IMG/VR virus record: IMGVR_UViG_3300021478_000048
Location: 1 to 46,126 of that record
Length of the DNA: 46,126 nucleotides
Source of the DNA: a virus
Reading direction: 5' to 3' (one strand)
Part shown: positions 26,059 to 34,076 of the stretch, piece after piece
Layout: the number at the start of each line of letters is the position of its first letter
How positions within the stretch are numbered: position 1 is the stretch's first letter
The notes under the pieces: generated by a model
Databases searched by the model: none
Told to the model about the DNA's origin: nothing
Seen by the model: the letters and a program-made list of their open reading frames with translations, nothing else
Translations under genes and position numbers: made by a program

Positions 26059-26919
26059 CTAGTAAGTCGCTTGCGCGGCTGTCCAGCCCCAGATCGTCAA
26101 GTGAACTGCGCCAGCGCCCGCCGCTGCGTTCGCGGTGATGAGCGTGGTGCCGATCGAAGTCGACACGGCAACTGCGGCCGGGCCAGTCTGGAACAGGGCG
26201 CAGTTGGTGCCTGCGGTCAGACTGGTGCAGCTCGTGATAAATGCCGCGGTCGAGCTGGTGATCCCGACGCTATAGCTCGCCGACGTGGTGATCGTGGTTG
26301 TCACCCGCACCGACGCGCCGCCGTTCTGCCAGGCTTTCGGCACGAGCGCGCACGGCCCGGTCGAGATGGTTGTCGTCGCGCCGCCAGTGCTCAACGTCAC
26401 AACGCCGCAGTCGTAGGACCAGAAAACTTGTCCGCCGCCGTTGTTCCCGGCGTCGTTCATCGCTTCGAGGAATCCACCATCGCCGGACAAGACCAGAGCG
26501 CCAGCGCCGTGTGTGTTCGAGAACGAGGCCGTCACGGTGCAAAGCGTTGCCTGGGTATTGAACGGGTCTTGGATCTGGCCGGTCGGAACACAATTCGACA
26601 CCGCGGTGATGGTCACCGTCTCTTGGTTGCCGTCCGCGATCGTGATCGGCACGTTGACCGCAAACGGAACAACCGTACGGCCGTCTTGCAGTTTCACGGA
26701 TCCGGTCGAGAGTGTGATGCTCTGCGAGCCCGTCGCCGTATTACCCCCGACGACGCGGACGTTGGCCGCACGCAGGTTGTATTCCTGGGCGAAGAAGACG
26801 CGGCCGCCGATCTTCGAGATATCGGAACCGGCTGAGGTGAAAGAAGGGCCTTGCGCCATCGCCGAGGCGGCGAGTGTGACGCAGAGCGCGAACAAGGCGA
26901 TAATGCGCGTTGCTTTCAT
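26059..26919 (-). CDS. Secreted-type beta-rich protein within packaging/head cluster
   Basis: 286 aa. Residues 1-22 form a Sec signal peptide (MKATRIIALFALCVTLAAS, then AMAQ). The mature part is Thr/Ser/Gly-rich and beta-rich with paired Cys (SNCVPTG; LCTVTAS; TSCTSLTAGTNC), similar in style to the fibre proteins at 0.4-3.5 kb but far from them. The gene lies between a small acidic protein and the portal upstream genes. The role is unknown: a decoration or adhesion protein, or an exported effector. Confidence 0.65.
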   Translation of the reverse strand: MKATRIIALFALCVTLAASAMAQGPSFTSAGSDISKIGGRVFFAQEYNLRAANVRVVGGNTATGSQSITLSTGSVKLQDGRTVVPFAVNVPITIADGNQETVTITAVSNCVPTGQIQDPFNTQATLCTVTASFSNTHGAGALVLSGDGGFLEAMNDAGNNGGGQVFWSYDCGVVTLSTGGATTTISTGPCALVPKAWQNGGASVRVTTTITTSASYSVGITSSTAAFITSCTSLTAGTNCALFQTGPAAVAVSTSIGTTLITANAAAGAGAVHLTIWGWTAAQATY

Positions 26920-27017
26920 GGTGTGGTTTTCCTTCGTGGTGAGATCCGGCGCGAGCGATCGCGCCGGTTTGTTGCTAAAGCGGAAAAATTGTCAGAAACG
27001 CAGATTCGCGCTAGAAA

Positions 27018-27413
27018 CTAGCGACCGGCTGCGCGCCCATAGTGCCCGGCAACATCGTTGCCGTCATCCGAGGCGCTCATTTCGGCGTCGTCGGTGTCCA
27101 TGTCCGGCCCGTCGTTCATGCCTTCCTCGTCGTCGTTGCCGCCCTGGCCGCAACACTGATCCATGTCGGCCTTCGCGTCGTCGTACGTGGCATGATCGCC
27201 GTGCGAGACTTTGCCGTCTGGCCCGGTGTGCTTCGAGGTGTAGCCGCCGCCCTCGTTCTCGTCGATCTGGTGATGGTGGAAGCCGTCGCCTTGCGCGCCG
27301 TCGTCCTGGCCTTTGCCGTCGGCTGCGCCCTGATCGGTTTCGTCGGTCTGCCCGTCGTCGAGCATGGAATTGCCCATGTGAAAGTGTGGCATCTTTTCGC
27401 CTGGTCTTGGCAT
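27018..27413 (-). CDS. Acidic His/Gly/Asp-rich protein
   Basis: 131 aa; the start at 27413 is set by a strong SD (AGGAG, 7 nt). Very acidic and polar, with His-rich patches (MPHFHMGNSM; FHHHQIDENEGGG; HGDHATYDD) and the C-terminal half nearly all Asp/Gly/Met/Asn. Low complexity, likely disordered and possibly metal-binding. The function is unknown. Confidence 0.65.
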   Translation of the reverse strand: MPRPGEKMPHFHMGNSMLDDGQTDETDQGAADGKGQDDGAQGDGFHHHQIDENEGGGYTSKHTGPDGKVSHGDHATYDDAKADMDQCCGQGGNDDEEGMNDGPDMDTDDAEMSASDDGNDVAGHYGRAAGR

Positions 27414-27456
27414 TGTGTTGCTCCTGTAGAACAGAGTGGGGTTGCGGTGAAAAAGT

Positions 27457-28530
27457 CTAGCGGTCGCCGAGCTCGTCGTTGCCGACGGCGACGTTGTGCC
27501 GCGACTCGCGCGGCAAAGCTGCGGCCGGTGCCTTGATGAGCCGGTTCCAGGCCACGCCCTTCGAGGGCGCGAGCTCGAACGCTTGCGCAGTTTCCGGCGA
27601 AACGTTCTCGTGTTTGTAGCGCAGCCCTTGCCGGGTGATGACTTCGAACGAGCGCTCGGCCTCGTTGTACTTGTAACCAGCGAGCGCGCTCGATCCTGCG
27701 ACCGGCGTGAAATCTTCCGGCAGGATTGCGCCGTCGACGGGTACGGGCACGACGGGGATCTGCGCGCCAGGAAAGGCCGCGGCGGATAGCTCGTTGAACT
27801 TGGCGATGTCTTCCGGCGTGATCTCCGCGTCGACACCCTGGCCGAGCATGTAATCGGTCTCGTCGGGCACGCCCGGCTTCACCTGCGCCCCGCTCGGCGA
27901 CTCTAATAGCGCCAGGTGATCGGGATGGTCGACGGGGATGCCTTGTTGCTCGCCAGGCGTCGGGATGTACTTGCAGTCGACGGACAGGCCGCCGTCTGGG
28001 TTGTAGTGCCGTCCGTCGTGAATGACGTGCCCGCACAGTGCAAGGCCGCCGAAGAGCGCGGGGATCGTGCCGGTGATGGCATCCTTGAGCTGCTCGCTGA
28101 CCTTCGCAGCGCCGAGCATTTCGATCACCTTGCCCGCTTCGCTCTGTGCTTCTTCGTCCTTGAACGCACCAGCGCGCAGCTTGGCGAGGAATTCCGGCCC
28201 TTCGGTCGCGATTTCTGTCCATTCGCCCGCGCCGCGGTGTGCCGTGATCTGCGACGGCGAGCCGAGGCCCTTCGTGCGCTTGTAGTCGACCGAGAACTCG
28301 TGCGACTGGTGCACGACGGAATGCTCCGTCCAAACCTTCGGAAACCAACCGATCTGTTTCTTCTCGATCGCCGACTCGCGGTCTGGGTCGATGAAGACGA
28401 GATCGAGCAGCGGCTCGCCCTTCTTGCCGTGGTGCGAAACCTCGCCGTACTGTGCGGCCAGGACGATCGCGTTGACCGTGCGGCCATAGGCGGAATACTT
28501 TACAACGTCACCCCTTTTAGGATGCGACAT
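27457..28530 (-). CDS. KTSC-domain phage protein
   Basis: 357 aa with a strong SD (AAGGAG, 7 nt before ATG). The N-terminal domain (about 1-85: RGDVVKYSAYGRTVNAIVLA, HHGKKGEPLLDLVFID) matches a conserved phage pattern. The middle is helical with a Pro-rich linker. The C-terminal part (about 283-345) is a KTSC-like domain: GYKYNEAERSFEVI, then LRYKHENVSPE and APSKGVAWNRLIK. KTSC is named after the C-terminus of a lysyl-tRNA synthetase and occurs in many phage proteins of unknown function. Confidence 0.7.
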   Translation of the reverse strand: MSHPKRGDVVKYSAYGRTVNAIVLAAQYGEVSHHGKKGEPLLDLVFIDPDRESAIEKKQIGWFPKVWTEHSVVHQSHEFSVDYKRTKGLGSPSQITAHRGAGEWTEIATEGPEFLAKLRAGAFKDEEAQSEAGKVIEMLGAAKVSEQLKDAITGTIPALFGGLALCGHVIHDGRHYNPDGGLSVDCKYIPTPGEQQGIPVDHPDHLALLESPSGAQVKPGVPDETDYMLGQGVDAEITPEDIAKFNELSAAAFPGAQIPVVPVPVDGAILPEDFTPVAGSSALAGYKYNEAERSFEVITRQGLRYKHENVSPETAQAFELAPSKGVAWNRLIKAPAAALPRESRHNVAVGNDELGDR

Positions 28531-28987
28531 TCGATTGCTCCTTCTTCGCTTTCGCGGCTGCTAGCAAGGCCGCGGCGAGTGTGTTGGTGTGTTGCTGCTC
28601 GGAATTGTTCTGCGCGGTTGCAATCTTGAAACGCTTGCGCCAGGGGATCCGCGTATTGAGTAGTGGATTCGGTTTCTTCGAGGGCGCGGCCGACGCTGAG
28701 ATCGGCTGCACCCCCGATTCGGGCGTGCGCGCAGGTGTATCGCTGGTCGGCGAGGGGTGCGCAGCAACGGCCGAGTTCAATCCCGCGCCAATCGCTTCGG
28801 CACGGGCAAAGTTAGGAATCACGAGACGGCGAAACACGGCGGCCTCGGCGCGCGCCTGGTCGCGCTCGTGAATGAGCTGCTTGATCTCGCGCTCGTGCTG
28901 CGCAGCGAGTTGCATGTTGGTGAAGACGCAGAACGCGCCAACGCCGAAGCAGAGCACCAGCATCACGCAGATCACGAGCGCGGTCAT
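28517..28987 (-). CDS. Membrane-anchored coiled-coil protein
   Basis: 156 aa from ATG 28987 with GAGG 8 nt upstream. One N-terminal transmembrane segment (ALVICVMLVLCFGVGAFCVF), then a short coiled coil (AAQHEREIKQLIHERDQARAE) and a Pro/Ser-rich, basic remainder. The topology recalls inner-membrane spanins, but it lies next to terminase rather than the lysis genes, so that is only one possibility. Confidence 0.6.
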   Translation of the reverse strand: MTALVICVMLVLCFGVGAFCVFTNMQLAAQHEREIKQLIHERDQARAEAAVFRRLVIPNFARAEAIGAGLNSAVAAHPSPTSDTPARTPESGVQPISASAAPSKKPNPLLNTRIPWRKRFKIATAQNNSEQQHTNTLAAALLAAAKAKKEQSNVAS

Positions 28988-29088
28988 GCGCAAAACCTCA
29001 TCACGAGAACGAGCGCACCGATCGTAAGCAGGAAAGTGCAAACGCGGATCAGGTCGACAAGCGCGCTGTTGAGATTGGGATCCATCAT
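28984..29088 (-). CDS. Tiny single-TM protein
   Basis: 34 aa (opening MMDPNLNSALVDLIR), with one hydrophobic helix (VCTFLLTIGALVLVM). The stop overlaps the next ATG as ATGA. Coupling to both neighbours supports it. Confidence 0.45.
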   Translation of the reverse strand: MMDPNLNSALVDLIRVCTFLLTIGALVLVMRFCA

Positions 29089-29180
29089 TAGCGATGCACC
29101 ATGACACCGACGTAAAACAAAATTCCGATCACACAACAGGCGATGAGGAACCCGGCGATGAAGGTTAGGGCACAGAGCAT
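29088..29180 (-). CDS. Tiny single-TM protein
   Basis: 30 aa, almost entirely one transmembrane helix (LTFIAGFLIACCVIGILFYV) with a basic end (MVHR). It overlaps the preceding gene by 16 nt and meets the next one at 29088. Confidence 0.45.
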   Translation of the reverse strand: MLCALTFIAGFLIACCVIGILFYVGVMVHR

Positions 29181-29341
29181 TCGCTCACCTCACTGCCATG
29201 CGGCGCGCTTACCTTCACGTCGACGACGCCGGTCGACGTTTCGTCAATCACGCGATCAATCTCCATCCCGATCGAAGTCAGTAGCAGAGCGCGTGCCCGC
29301 TTGCTGGCGCGCCATTGGGCGACGGCGATCGTGGCCGTCAC
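29165..29341 (-). CDS. Small hypothetical protein
   Basis: About 58 aa from a GTG at 29341 overlapping the previous TGA as GTGA (a TTG lies six codons upstream). Helix-strand pattern (AQWRASKRARALLLTSIG; GVVDVKVSAPHGSEVS). The function is unknown. Confidence 0.5.
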   Translation of the reverse strand: MTATIAVAQWRASKRARALLLTSIGMEIDRVIDETSTGVVDVKVSAPHGSEVSECSVP

Positions 29342-29646
29342 TTCTTCCCGCCCTTCCAAAGCGACTTCTGCTTGTGCCGCGGCTTTGCGGGCTTCCGCTG
29401 TTTCGACTGGAATAAATTGTGTTCCATAAAGATTGCTTGTCGCATTTCGCGCATCTTCTCGGCCGTCAGCACGATCGCACCGGCCTCGATCGCCGCGGCG
29501 AGCTGCTCTTCGGGCACGTAGCCGATTTCACCGCCGGGTGCGAGGATCCTGACGCCCGCCGTTTTCGGCCGCGCTGCGGAAACGGGCAGGGCGAACGCGG
29601 GCGGCGTGTACTCGTCGGAACTCGACATCGTGCTCGTTGGATTCAT
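29338..29646 (-). CDS. Hypothetical protein after large terminase
   Basis: 102 aa. A small beta motif (VRILAPGGEIGYVPEEQLAAAIEAG) is followed by a helix and a very basic tail (SKQRKPAKPRHKQKSLWKGGKK). The middle resembles short 'decorator' modules with a Val-Pro-Glu-Glu turn. The function is unknown. Confidence 0.55.
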   Translation of the reverse strand: MNPTSTMSSSDEYTPPAFALPVSAARPKTAGVRILAPGGEIGYVPEEQLAAAIEAGAIVLTAEKMREMRQAIFMEHNLFQSKQRKPAKPRHKQKSLWKGGKK

Positions 29647-29679
29647 CGGTTGAACTGTGCGCGTATTGGGGGAAGTCGA

Positions 29680-31212
29680 TCATCGCTTCGGTTTGTCCGC
29701 TTTCTTGCCGCCGAACTGTGAGAAAAAATCAGGGTCGCCAATCTTCACCGGCTCGGCGCGCGCTGCGAACTGCTCGCGTACGGCCTGGATCTTTTCCTCG
29801 ATCTTCACCTCGTCCGGCTTGTGCGACACGCCGATCATGCGTTGCAATCCTGCAACGGCCGAGTCGTAAGGATCGTCGCCGATCGACTGCCCGTCGAAAT
29901 CGACCTTGAGCACCTGCTCGGTGTGATCTGGGTCGCGGTAGAGTTCCTCGATCGACTGGATCAGCTTCGGGCACGCATCCGAGATAAACCAGGTCCGCGC
30001 CTGCAACACCTGCGAAGCCAGGCGCGCCCGGATCAGCCGTACCCCCGGCGTCGAGTCGGTCGGGTATGGCCGCGGGATCCGCGGGCCGAGCCCTTCGGAA
30101 ATCATCTTCTCGATCGACTTCGGCTGATCTTGCGAGGCACGCGGCGACAACTTGCCCGCATCCCACGAGAATACAAACCCGGACAGTTTCGCGAGGTTGT
30201 GAAACTGCGATTCGGCCGCGGTGATCCGCTGCCCGACTTCCTTCTCGCCTATCTGCCGGTCCCATAGCTCCCAATGCGTCGTGATCTCTTTGAGCTCGTT
30301 CTTGGCGTGCCAGTGAAAGGCGTGCGGGTGATCGTATCCCCAATCGCCGGATAGCAAGCGCTGGTGCCAGCGCTCGACGCGGGCCATTGCAAGAGCGTGC
30401 GGGATAACGTGGATGTCTTTTTTGAACTCGGGGTAGTAGAGCCCAACGGGCGCGTCCCAATCGCCATGCGCGACACGCTTCGCCATGTCCGGCGGGAGAG
30501 ATAACAGACGTTCCCAATATGAATCATCGAGGTGCGGGTTGTCGCTGGCTTTGGCTGCGACGAACTTAAACTCTTTAGTGATGTCCTTGCGGCCGCTGGC
30601 TGCGTCGGCGTAGAACTCGGCCGGGTACTCTTTCGTGATCCAATACTTTTTGACCCAGACAGCGCCGAGTGAGCCCGGCTCACCAGGGTTCGCGCCTGCC
30701 GCAAAAGGTTTTCGGTAGATGCCAGGCCAGCGGATGCGCCAGCGCAGATCGTTGAAGATCGAGAGCGGGTTCTTGGTGAGCTCTTCGACGGCGATCGCCG
30801 CGAACTCGGACGAAGCGTACTTGCTGGGATCGTCGAGGTTGCGGAGCGCGATCTGCCCGCCGCCGTACTCTTCGTGCAGGGTGAAATCCCAGGTCTCGCC
30901 TTTGGTGAGGTTGCCGAGCCAGTGCGGGAACTCCGACCGCATCTTGATGATCTGGCGGTCGCGCAGTGTGGGATAGTCTTCGGAGAAGAGGCCAACGCGG
31001 ACGTTGCGCAGGCCGAGCACCTTGTAGGTCCAGATGAGGAACAACACAAGCCACCAGCGCAAGATGTAGCTCTTGCCGCCGCCGCCTTCGCCGCCATAGA
31101 GCACGAAATCATGGGTTGCGATCGCTTCAAGGAATTCACGCTGCTTGTCAGTTGGGCTTACCAGACGCGCCAGGCTGACCACTGGGCGCGGCGGGCATGA
31201 GGATGTCGCCAA
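29680..31212 (-). CDS. terL: Terminase large subunit
   Basis: 510 aa; start TTG at 31212 with GAGG 6 nt upstream, overlapping the upstream gene by 65 nt. Walker A at 40-48 (GGEGGGGKS), Walker B-like FAAIAVEELT at 137-146 with the catalytic Glu pair, coupling motif GANPGEPG near 173-180, and the nuclease domain from about 247 (GDWDAPVGLYYPEF) with the first catalytic Asp in LLSGDWGYDHPHAF (D290). The length is normal for phage TerL. It is the ATP-driven DNA packaging motor that docks on the portal and cuts the concatemer. Confidence 0.93.
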   Translation of the reverse strand: MATSSCPPRPVVSLARLVSPTDKQREFLEAIATHDFVLYGGEGGGGKSYILRWWLVLFLIWTYKVLGLRNVRVGLFSEDYPTLRDRQIIKMRSEFPHWLGNLTKGETWDFTLHEEYGGGQIALRNLDDPSKYASSEFAAIAVEELTKNPLSIFNDLRWRIRWPGIYRKPFAAGANPGEPGSLGAVWVKKYWITKEYPAEFYADAASGRKDITKEFKFVAAKASDNPHLDDSYWERLLSLPPDMAKRVAHGDWDAPVGLYYPEFKKDIHVIPHALAMARVERWHQRLLSGDWGYDHPHAFHWHAKNELKEITTHWELWDRQIGEKEVGQRITAAESQFHNLAKLSGFVFSWDAGKLSPRASQDQPKSIEKMISEGLGPRIPRPYPTDSTPGVRLIRARLASQVLQARTWFISDACPKLIQSIEELYRDPDHTEQVLKVDFDGQSIGDDPYDSAVAGLQRMIGVSHKPDEVKIEEKIQAVREQFAARAEPVKIGDPDFFSQFGGKKADKPKR

Positions 31213-31564
31213 AATCTACCTCGGGGCGCTGATTCTCGCGCGTGTCTTTCTGGAACGTTGGTTGCACCGGCTTGCCTTCGATCCGGTCAATGCAGTATTT
31301 GAAGAACGTCGTCGCGCACTCGTCCTGCGCGGCCAGGATGTCGAGGGCATAGTCTTCCGCGCTCTTGATGACGATCGCCTTGTCCTGGTCGTCTTTGAGG
31401 TACTGCGCTTTGAGCTTCAGTTCCTTGATGCGGCCGAACACGCGCACCGCGAAACCTTTGCCCATGATCGGGCCAGTTGGAGTTTCATTCCGCGGCCGAC
31501 CCATCTTTTTTGGTTGACCAGTGGCGGGATCAATACCAGGAGTGCGCGGGCCGCCGCTAGGCAC
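31148..31564 (-). CDS. Possible terminase small subunit
   Basis: About 138 aa from a GTG at 31564 with GGGAG 7 nt upstream. The N-terminus is Pro/Gly-rich (KKMGRPRNE looks like an AT-hook), followed by a helical core (VFGRIKELKLKAQYL; AEDYALDILAAQDECATTFFKYCIDRI) and a polar tail. The position just before terL and the helical DNA-contact character suggest the small subunit, but no family was recognised. Confidence 0.5.
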   Translation of the reverse strand: MPSGGPRTPGIDPATGQPKKMGRPRNETPTGPIMGKGFAVRVFGRIKELKLKAQYLKDDQDKAIVIKSAEDYALDILAAQDECATTFFKYCIDRIEGKPVQPTFQKDTRENQRPEVDFGDILMPAAPSGQPGASGKPN

Positions 31565-31976
31565 CAAACGTCTCCCTAAGATTGAGTCGCCGCACGGTCA
31601 AAGCGGCGGGCAGCTCGCGGAATCCATGACGCTCGGCAAAGCGGAGCGTTTCAACGTTGCGACAAAGGAAATACGCTTCGCCTGCGTCACGTCGATAAGT
31701 CTCTTCGAGGGCGTGCTCGCCGAGGCGCGCGGTTGCGAGCGCAGTCGTGCGCAGCGTTAGCCCTGGGCGGTAGATCAGATTTTCCAGCATGAGGGGTTGC
31801 TGCACCGGAAGGAAGGCGAGGACGCCGGTCTCGTCGAAGGCCGCGAACACGGTTGTGTCGCGCTGCTTCAGCATGTTCTGATCGAGAAGATCGCCGTCGG
31901 GCGTTTGGGGTGCCCAGAATGGGATCTTGCCGAAGATCTCTTCGTGTGTCGCTTCGCGCACCAGGATGCGTTGCAT
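31557..31976 (-). CDS. GNAT-like or unknown small protein
   Basis: 139 aa from ATG 31976, which overlaps the previous stop as TAATG. The middle has FAAFDETGVLAFLPVQQPLMLENLIYR and the end has AYFLCRNVETLRFAERHGFREL, a layout similar to the C-terminal half of GNAT acetyltransferases (an E-x-x-RFAERHGF helix). The acetyl-CoA loop is not obvious. Phage hypothetical proteins upstream of terminase often have this fold. Confidence 0.5.
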   Translation of the reverse strand: MQRILVREATHEEIFGKIPFWAPQTPDGDLLDQNMLKQRDTTVFAAFDETGVLAFLPVQQPLMLENLIYRPGLTLRTTALATARLGEHALEETYRRDAGEAYFLCRNVETLRFAERHGFRELPAALTVRRLNLRETFGA

Positions 31977-32350
31977 TACGCGGGCACCTGTTCGGAAGTT
32001 TCTTCGGCCGCAGCTTCGAGCGCGCCGAGTTCGAGGCCAAGTTCCGCGGCGCGCGATCCGCGATGCACAAAGTTGAAGCGATCGCGACCCAGCTCGACGA
32101 GCTCGTACTCTTCGAGGGGCATGGCACGCTCGATCTCGCTTGCGATGAATTCGAGGAGCTGCTGAATGCCTTGCTCTTTCCAGCGCTGGCCCTTGAGGGC
32201 CGAGCAGCGGCGCGTGCGCACAACTTTGTTGCCCGGCTCGAAGACCTTCACGATCACGGTCTTGATGTCGCGGCCGCGGGCGGTGTGGATGGCGCGGATC
32301 TTCGCGCGCAGCTCTTCCCGCCGTATGTTGAGTGAGTGAAGTGTTTGCAT
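31976..32350 (-). CDS. Hypothetical protein
   Basis: 124 aa. Helical N-terminus (LNIRREELRAKIRAIHTAR), a beta part (IKTVIVKVFEPGNKVVRTRRC) and an acidic helical C-terminus. Translationally coupled to the next gene. No family was recognised. Confidence 0.6.
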   Translation of the reverse strand: MQTLHSLNIRREELRAKIRAIHTARGRDIKTVIVKVFEPGNKVVRTRRCSALKGQRWKEQGIQQLLEFIASEIERAMPLEEYELVELGRDRFNFVHRGSRAAELGLELGALEAAAEETSEQVPA

Positions 32351-32385
32351 TGAAAGTCGCCGGCCTCGGCGTCGGTCGTTCTATA

Positions 32386-32475
32386 CTAGGAATGCTTCCC
32401 TGGGGAGCCGCACACCCACAAAACTGCAATGAAAGCGATCAGCGTAATGATCGTCCAAACAACGGTCTCGTCCAT
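32386..32475 (-). CDS. Tiny single-TM protein
   Basis: 29 aa, one helix (VVWTIITLIAFIAVLWV). The ATG overlaps the stop of the preceding tiny membrane ORF (TGATG). Confidence 0.45.
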   Translation of the reverse strand: MDETVVWTIITLIAFIAVLWVCGSPGKHS

Positions 32476-32591
32476 CAGCCCACCAGCTTGCAAAGGCCGA
32501 AGCCAATTGCGACGGCGAGCGCGAGCCAGATCAAGATCGTGAGCCCGTCTCGCAGAGCTGCACCGCGCGCCATGTCGGGACCGAAACTCAT
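32475..32591 (-). CDS. Tiny single-TM protein
   Basis: 38 aa (opening MSFGPDMARGAALRDG), one helix (LTILIWLALAVAIGFGL). Overlaps the next tiny ORF at TGATG. Together they resemble the pair downstream of terL. Confidence 0.45.
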   Translation of the reverse strand: MSFGPDMARGAALRDGLTILIWLALAVAIGFGLCKLVG

Positions 32592-32633
32592 CGCGTTACT
32601 GTAACTCGTTAAATTGAACTTTGTGCTTGGCAA

Positions 32634-33062
32634 CTACCGAATTGTAACGACGGCCTTCGTATGCAGCGGGTTGTTCGCCGGTGCCGTGCGGCAGTAGAGC
32701 AAACAGAATTGCCCTTGAAAAACTTCGAGGTCGACGGTCGCAATAAACACGCCGCCAGGTGAGCCGGGATTGAGCGCGTTGATTACAGCGCTCACCGGCA
32801 CCTCGGTGTAACCGTTGGTGCCTTGCCCGAGGTCGTCGTCCGACTCCATGATGTCGAACTCGAACGCCCCAGGGTCAGCGTCGAAAGTAATCACGAAGCG
32901 CGCGCGCCGGTCGGCGGATCCGGTCGGGTTGGGCGGGATGTGAACCTGCTGCGAGAACTGGCCCGCGAGCACGACTTCGCCGTTGAAGAGCGGGAAAGTG
33001 TTCTGCGGGTAGTTGGAGAACAGCGCCGGGGGCGGCACCTGCGTGTTGTAAAGCGGGCTCAT
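32634..33062 (-). CDS. Structural-type beta protein
   Basis: 142 aa, SD GAGG 7 nt before ATG. Beta-rich with a sandwich-like pattern (ARFVITFDADPGAFEFDIM; GGVFIATVDLEVFQGQFCLL). It may be a capsid decoration or stabilising protein, but is not recognised. Confidence 0.6.
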   Translation of the reverse strand: MSPLYNTQVPPPALFSNYPQNTFPLFNGEVVLAGQFSQQVHIPPNPTGSADRRARFVITFDADPGAFEFDIMESDDDLGQGTNGYTEVPVSAVINALNPGSPGGVFIATVDLEVFQGQFCLLYCRTAPANNPLHTKAVVTIR

Positions 33063-33066
33063 GCGG

Positions 33067-33153
33067 TTACCTCGTGTACGCAGCTCGGCGCACCGGCGCG
33101 GGGATCACCCGGTCGCTGCGGCGCTTGCGGAATGGCAGTGGTGTGCGTTTCAT
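33067..33153 (-). CDS. Tiny Arg-rich ORF
   Basis: 28 aa, very basic (opening MKRTPLPFRKRRSDR). It ends just before the SD of the next gene. No clear SD of its own; may be a real basic peptide or chance. Confidence 0.3.
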   Translation of the reverse strand: MKRTPLPFRKRRSDRVIPAPVRRAAYTR

Positions 33154-33183
33154 CGGAAAACAGTCTCGGGGAAAAGCAAAGAA

Positions 33184-33783
33184 TCATACGAAAGCAACCC
33201 TATTGAGGGCGTCCCTCACCTGCTGGTCAGTGGCCGCCTTATCGGGTTTTAAGTAAATGCGCAGAGAGTCGAGACTGACATGCCCGCTGCGGTCCTGCAC
33301 TTCGTCAAGGCCCATCGTTTGACGGAGATACGTGAGAATCGAGTGTTTCAAAGTGTGCGGATGCGCCCACAATTCCGGCAATCCAGCGGCCGCGCCGTAG
33401 CGGTGAACCCAGCGCTGGAACGTCCGCTCGCAGATCGGAAACAGCTTTTGGTTTCCTCGCGTGCGGCGTGCTAAAGCAATCAGGGCCTCGCGTTCATTTA
33501 GAAGCGGATTGTCACTCACGTATAACTCGTCGTCGACCGGGTTCGATCCCTTCTTGCGTTTCACGACGAGGCGCTCGCCGACGACGTTATGTGCCTTCAA
33601 TCCAACGGCTTCGGAGTTTCGCAATGCGTGCAGGAACGTCACCAGGATGAGCAACCAGGGCAGCTCGCCGTCGCGCTTCGCTGCGTCGAGGAGCTGCAAT
33701 ATCTGATCGATTTTGAATGTGTGGGGCAGCTTTGCTTTCCAGAAAAGAACCAAAAAATGTCCGAGTTCAATAAACTCGGACAT
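33184..33783 (-). CDS. Tyrosine recombinase, catalytic domain only
   Basis: 199 aa from ATG 33783, 5 nt after the previous stop. The catalytic fold is complete: Arg I in LHALRNSEA (R55), Lys-beta near VKRKKG, box II HPHTLKHS (H143, with K146 where Arg II is expected), GH in RSGHVSLD (H168) and nucleophile Y177 in LRIYLKP. The N-terminal arm and core-binding domains of phage integrases are absent, giving FimB-like size. The ATG lies inside a perfect hairpin (see terminator). It may be an integrase, resolvase or invertase. The Arg-to-Lys change may reduce activity. Confidence 0.85.
   Translation of the reverse strand: MSEFIELGHFLVLFWKAKLPHTFKIDQILQLLDAAKRDGELPWLLILVTFLHALRNSEAVGLKAHNVVGERLVVKRKKGSNPVDDELYVSDNPLLNEREALIALARRTRGNQKLFPICERTFQRWVHRYGAAAGLPELWAHPHTLKHSILTYLRQTMGLDEVQDRSGHVSLDSLRIYLKPDKAATDQQVRDALNRVAFV
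33752..33783 (-). terminator. Rho-independent terminator / start-codon-sequestering hairpin at recombinase start
   Basis: A perfect 11-bp stem (ATGTCCGAGTT with its complement, 33757-33767 and 33773-33783) and a 5-nt loop are followed on the minus strand by TTTTTT. The stem contains the recombinase ATG itself. Readthrough transcripts would hide the start; terminated ones would not contain the gene. Confidence 0.8.
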
Positions 33784-33788
33784 CGCAA

Positions 33789-34076
33789 TTACAACGTGCG
33801 CCCAATAACACCGACGAACCCGTGCCTGGTCGCGCACTCGCAGCGCTTGCACCGCAGCTCAGGGTGCAGCTTCGCATCGAACGGCAGGCCGAAGCCCCAA
33901 CCGCGCGCAGCTCCACACTCGAAGCAGCCCCAGATCTGGGAATCAAACTCGTGCGCATCCTTCAGGTTCCGCGTGCAGGATCGGCACAGACCCGTTCCCC
34001 GAAGCGGACGCGGCTGCGGCAGCGCCGCGAGTGCGATCTCGCGCAGCGTCATTCCGGGTTGGTAAGCGGTACTCAT
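33789..34076 (-). CDS. Small zinc-ribbon protein
   Basis: 95 aa. Three CxxC-type pairs: CRSC, CFEC and CKRC, with a fourth Cys near the end, giving one or two zinc sites. The first 30 residues (MTLREIALAALPQP) are helical. It stops 5 nt before the recombinase ATG. Possible DNA- or RNA-binding accessory; no family was recognised. Confidence 0.6.
   Translation of the reverse strand: MSTAYQPGMTLREIALAALPQPRPLRGTGLCRSCTRNLKDAHEFDSQIWGCFECGAARGWGFGLPFDAKLHPELRCKRCECATRHGFVGVIGRTL

Noticed and set aside
33539-33550. GGGTTCGATCCC, resembling a tRNA T-arm and possible attachment site
   Set aside because: It lies inside the recombinase coding frame and no acceptor or anticodon stems were found around it.
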